Shown here in pieces: positions 52,980-64,000 of a stretch of 64,000 bases of DNA; within the stretch, counting starts at the first letter, position 1, and each line of letters opens with the position of its first letter. The notes under the pieces were generated by a model. The model was given only the letters and a program-made list of their open reading frames with translations. It searched no databases and was not told the origin of the DNA. A program made the position numbers and the translations under genes. Source of the stretch: Paulinella micropora (taxonomy: Eukaryota; Cercozoa; Imbricatea; Euglyphida); assembly GCA_009731375.1 (NCBI GenBank), contig BJOX01000048.1:1045146-1109145 (forward strand). Reading direction: 5' to 3'.

Positions 52980-53349
52980 TATCATTTCATCTCATATCAT
53001 CTCATATCATCTCATATCATCTCATATCATCTCATATCTCATATCTCATATCTCATTTTTCATATCTCATTTTTCATATCTCATTTTTCATATCTCATTT
53101 TTTATATCTCATATATCATATCTCATATATCATATCTCATATATCATATCTCATATATCATATCTCAAATATCATATCTCATATATCATATCTCATATAT
53201 CATATATCATATATCATATATCATATATCATATCATATCATATAATATCATATCATATCATATCATATCATATCATATCATATCATATCATATATCATAT
53301 ATCATCACATCATGATATCATCATATATCATATATCATATATCATATAT
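52980..53349. repeat. (ATATC)n-related pentamer/hexamer array
   Basis: CTCATATCAT, TTTTCATATC and ATATC repeats grading into the segmental duplication. Confidence 0.85.
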
Positions 53350-54119
53350 CACATATCACATATCACATATCATATCATATCATATCATATCATATCATAT
53401 CATATCATATCATATCATATCATATCATAATCATATCATATCATATCATGTATCATGTATCATGTATCATGTATCATATATCATATATCATATATCATAT
53501 CAGTATCCACATCATATATCATATATCATATATCATATATCATATCATATCATATCATATCATATCATATCATATCATATCCTATATCGTATATCGTATA
53601 TCATATATCATATATCATATATCATATATCATATCATATCATATCATATCATATCATATCATATCATATCATAAGGAAGAAGAAGGAAGAAAAAGGAGGA
53701 GGAGGAAGAAGAAGAAGAAGAAGGAGAAGTAGAAGGAGAAAAGAAGAAGAAGAAGCAGAAGCAGAAGCAGAAGCAGAAGAAGAAGAAGAAGAAGAAGAAG
53801 AAGAAGAAGAAGAAGAAGAAGAAGAAGAAGAAGAAAGCATGAAAGTAGACCGCTACTTGTGCATGATCTTCTTTGGTTGTTCATATTATTTGTTCTCCTG
53901 CTGTGTGGCCCTGTTGCTGTTGCTGTACTAATCATCCGAACAGACGCTACAAAGACAATAGAAGGAATCAGTGTTGCGGTCGGCAGTGACAACATCCATC
54001 ATGTTAATATGCTTATTAACCTGCAAGATACATAGGTAGATGGATAGATAGATCGATCGGTCTTACGGTGGAAAAGCAAGATCTCTATCTGCCTATTTGT
54101 CTGTCTGTCTATCTGTCTG

Positions 54120-54166
<47 letters not shown>

Positions 54167-54234
54167 CATCTATCCTATCCTATCCTATCCCGTCCTGTCA
54201 TTATCCTTAATCATCCTCATCTTGATCCATATCC

Positions 54235-54299
<65 letters not shown>

Positions 54300-54369
54300 C
54301 TATCCTATCCTATCCCGTCCTGTCATTATCCTTAATCATCCTCATCTTGATCCGTATCCTTATCTATCT

Positions 54370-54434
<65 letters not shown>

Positions 54435-54643
54435 TCCATCCCGTCCTGTCATTATCCTTAATTATCCTCATCTTGATCCGTATCCTTATCTTTACACTTA
54501 TTATTTGATCCCTATCCCTATCCATATCGCTATCCTGTACTATCCTTTCCTATCATATACTACTTTCCCATATCGCTATCCTGTACTATCCTTTCCTATC
54601 ATATACTACTTTCCTATCTATCAATCTAGCTATCTGCTTATCG

Positions 54644-54683
<40 letters not shown>

Positions 54684-54775
54684 GTCTGTCTATCTATCTA
54701 TCTATCTATCCATCTATCTATCCATCTATCCATTAATCAACCTATCAATCCATCTATCTATTTCTCTGGCAATTA

Positions 54776-54816
<41 letters not shown>

Positions 54817-54912
54817 TTCTATATATATGTGCCTGTGTGTCTAGCTATCTATCTGTCTGTCTATGCATGGAGGGTGCTCTCTCCCCTTATACAAGAACAA
54901 TTGGTCAAGGAG
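53350..54912. repeat. segmental duplication, copy A (~1.5 kb)
   Basis: Same order of parts as 55766-57343: (ATATC)n, GAAGAAGGAG tract, a ~220-bp unique core (53838-54060), CTAT arrays with TCCTATCCTATCCCGTCCTG units, (TA)n and ATGGAGGGTGCTCTCTCC. The copies differ mainly in array lengths and a few bases, with an offset of about 2.45 kb. Confidence 0.9.
53927..54022 (-). other. exon-like core of segmental duplication (low confidence)
   Basis: On the minus strand CTTGCAG|GTTAATAAGC is followed by an open stretch reading HINMMDVVTADRNTDSFYCL to a stop. The second copy (about 56385-56480) has a single coding change. It may be a duplicated host exon or chance. Confidence 0.3.
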
Positions 54913-55309
54913 TAGAGAAGGAAAGGGAAGTGAGGAAAAGGAAGGAAAAGGTGATATGTGATATGTGATATAGGAATTTATCGCTCACCTCAACACAAAA
55001 TGTGGCCAGGTTACCGATAAAACTACACATGCGGCGGCGCGCCAATTTGACGTGTTTTGCGGGCGGGCCGGGCCACCGATAAACTACACATGCGGCGGCG
55101 GCGGCGCGCCAAATTTGACGTGTTTTGCGGGCTCGCCGGCCCGGCCCGCCCCGCAAAATACGTCAAATTTGTGGCTAGCCGCATGATGTAGTATTGCAAG
55201 GTGTCAAATGTACACGGAGATGGACAAAACTTAGCCCGCAAAATACGTCAAATTTGTGGCTAGCCGCATAATATTCTATTATGTAATCCCCCAAGGAAAG
55301 CGCCTAGGT
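54913..55309. other. GC-rich repeats with TACGTCAAATTT motifs
   Basis: Direct and inverted copies of TTTGACGTGTTTTGCGGGC and GCAAAATACGTCAAATTTGT (with GGCTAGCCGCAT) at about 55045, 55110, 55155 and 55240. Related motifs occur near 5515 and 61440-61530. A small dispersed repeat; no gene seen. Confidence 0.55.
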
Positions 55310-55375
<66 letters not shown>

Positions 55376-55765
55376 TAGGGATGAAGTTGAGGAAGAAGGT
55401 ACAGATGACGGAGAGAGAGGGAGGGAGAGGGAGGGAGGGAGGGAGAGNNNNNNNNNNNNNNNNNNNNNNNNNNNNNNNNNNNNNNNNNNNNNNNNNNNNN
55501 NNNNNNNNNNNNNNNNNNNNNNNNNNNNNNNNNNNNNNNNNNNNNNNNNNNNNNNNNNNNNNNNNNNNNNNNNNGGAGGGAGAGGGAGGGAGGGAGGGAG
55601 AGGGAGGGAGGGAGAGAGAGAGGGGGGGGGAGAGAGAAGGAGGGAGAAAGAAGGGAGGGAGAGGGAGGGAGGGAGGGAGGAAGAGGGAGGTAGGGAGAGG
55701 GAAGGACAGAGAGGGAGGGAGAGAGAGGGAGGGAGGAAGAGGGAGGGAGGAAGAGGGAGGGAGAG
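55310..55765. repeat. (GA)n/(GGGA)n purine block with 127-N gap
   Basis: GA repeat, then GGGAGG/GAGGGA arrays on both sides of an N-run at 55448-55574. Confidence 0.9.
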
Positions 55766-56569
55766 ATATCATATCACATATCACATATCACATATCACAT
55801 ATCATATCATATCATATCATATCATATCATATCATATCATATCATATCATAATCATATCATATCATATCATGTATCATGTATCATGTATCATATATCATA
55901 TATCATGTATCATATCAGTATCCACATCATATATCATATATCATATATCATATATCATATATCATATATCATATCATATCATATCATATCATATCATATC
56001 ATATCCTATATCGTATATCGTATATCATATATCATATATCATATATCATATATCATATCATATCATATCATATCATATCATATCATATCATATCATATCA
56101 TATCATATCATATCATATCATATCATAAGGAAGAAGGAAGAAGAAGGAAGAAGAAGGAGGAGGAGGAAGAAGAAGAAGAAGAAGAAGGAGGAGAAGTAGA
56201 AGGAGAAAAGAAGAAGAAGAAGCAGAAGCAGAAGAAGAAGAAGAAGAAGAAGAAGAAGAAGAAGAAGAAGAAGAAGAAGAAGAAGAAGAAGAAAGCATGA
56301 AAGTAGACCGCTACTTGTGCATGATCTTCTTTGGTTGTTCATATTATTTGTTCTCCTGCTGTGTGGCCCTGTTGCTGTTGCTGTACTAATCATCCGAACA
56401 GACGCTACAAAGACAATAGAAGGAATCAGTGCTGCGGTCGGCAGTGACAACATCCATCATGTTAATATGCTTATTAACCTGCAAGATACATAGGTAGATG
56501 GATAGATAGATCGATCGGTCTTACGGTGGAAAAGCAAGATCTCTATCTGCCTATTTGTCTGTCTGTCTA

Positions 56570-56616
<47 letters not shown>

Positions 56617-56700
56617 CTCCTATCCTATCCTATCCCGTCTTGTCATTATCCTTAATCATCCTCATCTTGATCCATATCCTTATCTATCTATCTATCTATA

Positions 56701-56760
<60 letters not shown>

Positions 56761-56820
56761 CTATCCTATCCTATCCCGTCCTGTCATTATCCTTAATCAT
56801 CCTCATCTTGATCCGTATCC

Positions 56821-56872
<52 letters not shown>

Positions 56873-57081
56873 TCCATCCCGTCCTGTCATTATCCTTAAT
56901 TATCCTCATCTTGATCCGTATCCTTATCTTTACACTTATTATTTGATCCCTATCCCTATCCATATCGCTATCCTGTACTATCCTTTCCTATCATATACTA
57001 CTTTCCCATATCGCTATCCTGTACTATCCTTTCCTATCATATACTACTTTCCTATCTATCAATCTAGCTATCTGCTTATCG

Positions 57082-57129
<48 letters not shown>

Positions 57130-57211
57130 GTCTATCTGTCTATCTATCTATCCATCTATCTATCCATCTATCCATTAATCAACCTATCAATCCATCTATC
57201 TATTTCTCTGG

Positions 57212-57249
<38 letters not shown>

Positions 57250-57343
57250 CTATATATATGTGCCTGTGTGTCTAGCTATCTATCTGTCTGTCTATGCATG
57301 GAGGGTGCTCTCTCCCCTTATACAAGAACAATTGGTCAAGGGA
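55766..57343. repeat. segmental duplication, copy B (~1.5 kb)
   Basis: Partner of 53350-54912. The unique core AAAGCATGAAAGTAGACCGC starts at about 56291. After ATTGGTCAAGG the copies diverge: A continues AGTAGAGAAGG, B continues GAGTGGGACGCC. Confidence 0.9.
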
Positions 57344-57575
57344 GTGGGACGCCAGCGATGAAGACCGCCCCTCCCAGAGCAAACTGCACCAGATGCCCGT
57401 TGGCTACCTCGCAAGGCTGCACCATGGGCAGCTGTGGCGTTGCTTTTTTTTGTACCTTTGAGCTCTCCCATAAAATGCGCTCACCCTGCACTTCGTGCTT
57501 AGTGAGTGATTTCCCCCGCTGGGGGTAGCCAGGAAACCGAAGGCAGGTTTGAGCCGAGGATGCCTCCTGGTATAC
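57344..57575. other. unique host DNA, possible minus-strand exon
   Basis: Minus strand CATGGTGCAG is followed by an open stretch (about 57347-57412, reading HLVQFALGGAVFIAGVPLP to a stop). No partner exon was found, so this is only a lead. Confidence 0.3.
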
Positions 57576-57584
57576 CTAACTATA

Positions 57585-57636
<52 letters not shown>

Positions 57637-57665
57637 TATCTGTCTGTCTATCTATCTATCTATCC

Positions 57666-57696
<31 letters not shown>

Positions 57697-57701
57697 CATC
57701 C

Positions 57702-57754
<53 letters not shown>

Positions 57755-57796
57755 CCTACCTACCTACCTACCTATCTATCTACCTATCTATCTATC

Positions 57797-57853
<57 letters not shown>

Positions 57854-57938
57854 ATGGGACCTTCTGGGGTGTGACCACGGTGAGCAGCTTGCGACTCTGT
57901 GTAGCCTGAGAAAGAAAGAAAGAAGGGAAGAAAGAAAA

Positions 57939-57985
<47 letters not shown>

Positions 57986-58016
57986 CATGGATGGATGGAT
58001 GGATGGATGGATGGAT

Positions 58017-58060
<44 letters not shown>

Positions 58061-58185
58061 GGATAAATAGATGGATGGATAAATAGATAGATGGATAAAT
58101 GGATAGATAGATAAATAGATAGATAGATAGATAGATAGTAGATAGATAGATAGATAAATGGATAAATGAATAGATAGATAGATAT

Positions 58186-58221
<36 letters not shown>

Positions 58222-58275
58222 GTAGGTAGATAGATATATAGATAGATAGATAGATAGATAGAAATAGATAGAGAA

Positions 58276-58334
<59 letters not shown>

Positions 58335-58412
58335 TGGTAGGTAGGTAGGTAGATAGACAGATAGATAGATAGATAGGTAGGTAGGTAGGTAGGTAGATAG
58401 GTAGGTAGGTAT

Positions 58413-58464
<52 letters not shown>

Positions 58465-58513
58465 TTTAGAATAGATTAGATAGATAAATAGATAGATAGA
58501 TAAATAGACAGAC

Positions 58514-58560
<47 letters not shown>

Positions 58561-58648
58561 AAGATAGATAGAAAGATAGATAGATAGATGGATAGATAGA
58601 TGGATAGATAGATGGATAGGTAGGTAGGTAGGTAGGTAGGTAGGTAGG

Positions 58649-58696
<48 letters not shown>

Positions 58697-58732
58697 CAGA
58701 TAGATAGGTAGGTAGGTAGGTAGGTAGGTAGG

Positions 58733-58798
<66 letters not shown>

Positions 58799-58874
58799 CA
58801 TTGATAGATAGATAGATAGATTGACGTACCCATAGCGTTCTGTAGCAGCAGCACGGCAGGCACGTGATAGATAT

Positions 58875-58955
<81 letters not shown>
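57576..58955. repeat. (CTAT)n then inverted (GATA)n arrays
   Basis: CTAT to 57853, an ~85-bp unique island, then GATA with GGTA, GGAT and GAAA variants to 58955, with a short unique island at 58815-58866. CTAT facing GATA makes a large inverted arrangement. Confidence 0.9.
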
Positions 58956-58956
<1 letters not shown>

Positions 58957-59367
58957 GAGATATCGACTAATGTCAGAAAAAAGGAGCTTCTGATTTCGTC
59001 AAGCAAGGAAGTCTGTGGGTAAAGTATTAACCCGATGCCCAGCTAAGCCGTGATGTTTGCACGGAAGGGAATGATACAGGTGATACCAAACCTCCCTAGT
59101 ACCAGGCGGGGCCAGGGCTCGTTCCATAAGCGCCCCTTGCAGAACGAGCTCACACCTCCATTACAGAGGACCCAGTAAGCAGATGGAGTTTCGAGACTGT
59201 TCGACAGTCTAGTATAAACCGACAGAGCACTGTGGGTTTTATTCCGGGCTCAACAAGCGAGAAAGGGCATCCTGAGGGAACAGGATTGTGCTTCCCGTCG
59301 CTATTTCGGCATGTGACTTATAGGCGTATGGCTAGGCACACATAAGGCACCCCACCACGGGCCCAGC

Positions 59368-59368
<1 letters not shown>
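58956..59368. repeat. ~415-bp dispersed repeat, copy 2
   Basis: Same length and ends as 44846-45260, in the same orientation and again preceded and followed by (GATA)n. Confidence 0.85.
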
Positions 59369-59429
<61 letters not shown>

Positions 59430-59675
59430 CCTTGTCTTGATATTCGGGCAGCTTGCCACCTAACAGTCAATACCAGCAAAAAGTACATTTTTGTTGCTTT
59501 CTTTTGCCTGGCGTTCTTTTTTCTTTCGTTCTTTTTCTTCTTTTCTTTTCTTTTCTTTTGTTTTTGTTGTTGTTGTTATTGTCGTTGTTGCCACTTCTCC
59601 CCTGTGCTTTTCTTTGTCGTTATTCTCATTTCATTCTTTCTTTGCTTTGATCCTTCTTGTTTTCATGCTTTCATG

Positions 59676-59751
<76 letters not shown>

Positions 59752-59778
59752 AAGAAGAAGAAGAAGAAGAAGAAGAAG

Positions 59779-59810
<32 letters not shown>

Positions 59811-59838
59811 TCGTTAGTAGTAGCGGTAGTGGTCATCG

Positions 59839-59934
<96 letters not shown>

Positions 59935-60084
59935 TAGTAATACATCGTTCATCATCGTTCATCATCCATCATCCTTCATCATCGTTCGTCATCGCTCATC
60001 ATCGTTCGTCATCGTTCATCATCGTTCATCATCGTTCATCGTCGTTCATCGTCGTTCATCATCGTTCATCGTCGCAAGTTCATC

Positions 60085-60133
<49 letters not shown>

Positions 60134-60291
60134 CGTTGCAGCAGCAGCAGTAGTAGTAGTAGTACTAGTACTAGTACTAGTAGTGTTGTTAATATTAGAG
60201 GCCGACGGCGCCAGTTCGGGCAAGGAAGCTCTGAAACAACTTGGGCTTGCTCTGTAAGGAAGGACTACTACTACTGCCACTACTACTACCA

Positions 60292-60349
<58 letters not shown>

Positions 60350-60470
60350 TGAGGGAGGCGAAGCGCTGAAGCAAGCTGGGAATGCTGGCCAAGGAAGGAA
60401 CCACACTGGACAGCTGATGGGACAGCGACTGTGGAGAGACCAGAAGGAGAAGTGAGGAAGCGGAAGTGGA
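59369..60470. repeat. (GATA), (AGT), (GAA), (ATCGTTC) and (ACT) arrays
   Basis: Unique T-rich island 59430-59670, AGT and GAA blocks, a 9-mer-like CATCATCGTT array (59945-60080), AGT and ACT. The low-complexity frames are not genes. Confidence 0.85.
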
Positions 60471-60941
60471 GAAGCAGAAGCAGAAGCAGAAGAAGAAGAA
60501 GAAGAAGAAGAAGAAGAAGAAGAAGAAGAAGAAGAAGAAGAAGAAGAAGAAAAGAAGGAGAAGAAGAAGAAGAAGAAGAAGAAGAAGAAGAAGAAGAAGA
60601 AGAAGAAGAAGAAGAAGAAGAAGAAGAAGAAGAAGGAGAAGAAGGAGAAGAAGAAGAAGGAGAAGAAGAAGGAGGAGGAGGAGAAGGAGGAGGAGGAAGG
60701 AGAAGAAGGAGAAGGAGAAGGAGGAGAAGGAGGAGGAGGAGGAGGAGGAGAAGAAGAAGAAGAAGAAGAAGAAGAAGAAGAAGAAGAAGAAGAAGAAGAA
60801 GAAGGAGAAGGAGAAGAAGAAGAAGAAGGAGAAGAAGGGGGAGAAGAAGGAGGAGGAGAAGGAGGAGAAGGAGGAGGAGAAGGAGGAGAAGGAGAAGAAG
60901 AAGAAGAAGAAGAAGAAGAAGAAGAAGAAGAAGAAGAAGAA

Positions 60942-61006
<65 letters not shown>

Positions 61007-61183
61007 AGAAGAAGAAGAAGAAGAAGAAGAGGAAAAAGAAGAGGAAAAAGAAGAAGAAGAAGAAGAAGAAGAAGAAGAAGAAGAAGACGGAGGAGGGGGA
61101 GGAGGAGAAGTTAAGTAGAGAGTAGAGAAAGAGAGAGCGAGCGAGCGAGAGAGAGAAAGAGAGAGAGGAGAGAGAGAGAGAGA

Positions 61184-61248
<65 letters not shown>

Positions 61249-61273
61249 AGAGAGAGAAGAGAGGGAGAGAGAG

Positions 61274-61328
<55 letters not shown>

Positions 61329-61735
61329 GGCAAGCCGACCAGTGCTCCGTTTTCGGGGGTTTCCACGTGGCTACAGAAGCAAACAGCAACAGCGATAAGG
61401 ACGAGTGAAAATTTTCGGCCAGTGATTTGTGACCGCAGAATACGTTGCATTTGCACAAAACTTTGGGTGGCCGGAATTCTTCCTAGTCTTGTAACCGCAA
61501 GATACGTCATTTTTTGCTGAAATTTGAGGTGGCCGAAATTTTTCACTCGTCCTTAGTGCAATTGATATGTTTGGTCTAGCAGATAGCTCTGCATATTCGA
61601 GGACATATGAATCTGAGCCACCCCGCCTCCCGAACCGGGTGGTTGGGCAGCGGGCTGAGGATGGGGGACTAGGCCCCTGGAGTATGCAGTCTGGAGATCT
61701 TGGGCAATAATGCAATAAATGGATAGGCAGACAGA
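60471..61735. repeat. (GAA)/(GGA)/(GA) purine block and flanking unique DNA
   Basis: Polypurine tract 60471-61325. 61326-61735 is unique and includes the ATACGT-TTTG motif related to 54913-55309. No gene seen. Confidence 0.85.
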
Positions 61736-62745
<1,010 letters not shown>

Positions 62746-62838
62746 AAATACCACAGTCCAACCATATATTGCCAACACTGCCGGCCTGCTGTCCTGCGTC
62801 TGGAATGGTAATTTCTTATCTCTATCAATCAATCAAAA

Positions 62839-62894
<56 letters not shown>

Positions 62895-62965
62895 CATCCA
62901 TCCATCCATCCTCCATCTATCTATCTAGCTATTATCTATCTATCTGTTACCTATCTATCTATCTG

Positions 62966-63009
<44 letters not shown>

Positions 63010-63056
63010 CCTATCTATCTATGTATCTATCTATCTATCTATCTATCCATCTACCC

Positions 63057-63108
<52 letters not shown>

Positions 63109-63121
63109 CTCTATCTATCTC

Positions 63122-63161
<40 letters not shown>

Positions 63162-63469
63162 CCTATCTATCGTTCTTTGTTTTTTTTCTTTTCTCTTGAA
63201 ACACCTGTGGGCTTCGAGCCAGGCTCTGATTTGGTTGAGAATTTTCATTTCTTCCCTACCAGCAATATATATATATATATATATATATATATGGATCTGA
63301 TTAAGAAGGTCCGTTTCTTCTCTATCAGCAATAGATATAAGTAGATATAGGTAGGTAGGTACTTAGGCAGATAGAATAGGTATCCTATATATATATATAT
63401 TTCGGTACATAGGTAGATAGTAGATACTAGATAGATAGCTAGATGGATATATATATAGAGAGAATGGAG

Positions 63470-63503
<34 letters not shown>

Positions 63504-63692
63504 CACACATACACACACACACACAGACACACACACACGCACCCATATATATATATATATGTATATATATATACATATATATATATATGATTATTTATAT
63601 AAAAGCTCAAATTTGTTCCCTGTCAACATAGGTACATAGGTTACATAGGTTGATCGAATAAATTCTAGATACATAATAGATAGAGATAGGTG

Positions 63693-63757
<65 letters not shown>

Positions 63758-63804
63758 GTAGATAGATAGGTAGGTAGGTAGGTGGATGGATGGATGGATG
63801 GATG

Positions 63805-63867
<63 letters not shown>

Positions 63868-63868
63868 C
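62746..63868. repeat. (CTAT)n, (TA)n, (CA)n and (GATA)n arrays
   Basis: CTAT 62835-63170, a unique stretch with two copies of a TTTCTTCTCTA/CCCTACCAGCAATA segment (63250 and 63313), TA and CA runs, then GATA from 63690. Confidence 0.85.
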
Positions 63869-64000
63869 AAATATCGACTAATGTCAGAAAAAAGGAGCTT
63901 CTGATTTCGTCAACCAGGAAGTCTGTGGGTAAAGTATTAACCCGATGCCCAGCTAAGCCGTGATGTTTGCACGGAAGGGACTGATACAGGCAATACCAAA
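63869..64000. repeat. ~415-bp dispersed repeat, copy 3, cut by window end
   Basis: First ~130 bp of the unit also found at 44846 and 58956 (ATATCGACTAATGTCAGAAA ...), again directly after (GATA)n. It runs off the window. Confidence 0.85.

Overview
The window is eukaryotic genomic DNA very rich in simple repeats: (TTA)n, (ACT)n, (GATA)n, (GA)n, (CA)n, (GAA)n and (ATATC)n. It carries tRNA-derived SINE copies, a small MITE, and GT-AG exons of one host gene on the minus strand. I cannot name the host. The repeat landscape would fit a microsatellite-rich invertebrate or a protist or alga. No complete host gene and no rRNA or CRISPR is visible. Several N-runs show this is a draft assembly.

Layout: 1-11489 is host DNA made of microsatellites, three SINE copies, a 1-kb higher-order minisatellite and short unique stretches. 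11490-44038 is a nested pair of mobile elements. 44039-64000 is host DNA again: a minus-strand gene with at least five phase-compatible exons (48758-51645), a MITE, three copies of a ~415-bp repeat set in (GATA)n, and a ~1.5-kb segmental duplication.

The OUTER element (11490-44038, about 13.5 kb without its insert) has ~3-kb terminal inverted repeats. Each outermost end is itself a ~405-bp palindrome. It encodes a tyrosine recombinase (one copy per repeat), a coiled-coil protein, a GIY-YIG nuclease with EDNK-type repeats, an AT-hook protein and a large archaeo-eukaryotic primase fused to a herpes-ori-bp-like SF2 helicase. I see no capsid, packaging ATPase or protease gene, so it looks like a capsid-less replicon or satellite.

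The INNER element (22083-41080, 18,998 bp) sits inside the outer GIY-YIG gene. It starts 5'-AG, ends CT-3', has ~155-bp inverted repeats and is flanked by a 6-bp duplication, GATAAA. The left outer inverted repeat still holds the uninterrupted site (14712-14717), so the insertion can be read directly. The inner element carries the Polinton / polinton-like virus set: rve integrase, protein-primed DNA polymerase B, FtsK/HerA-type packaging ATPase, adenovirus-type cysteine protease, single-jelly-roll minor capsid (penton) candidate and double-jelly-roll major capsid. It also has a fibre-like protein with an S74 autochaperone, a small membrane protein and several unknowns. Perfect or near-perfect stem-loops lie at or just after most of its stop codons, like the 'hairpin rule' of mimivirus-type transcription.

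Most genes of both elements carry frameshifts or single in-frame stops, and the polymerase has an internal inversion. This copy is therefore a decaying provirus, or a consensus assembled from several diverged copies.
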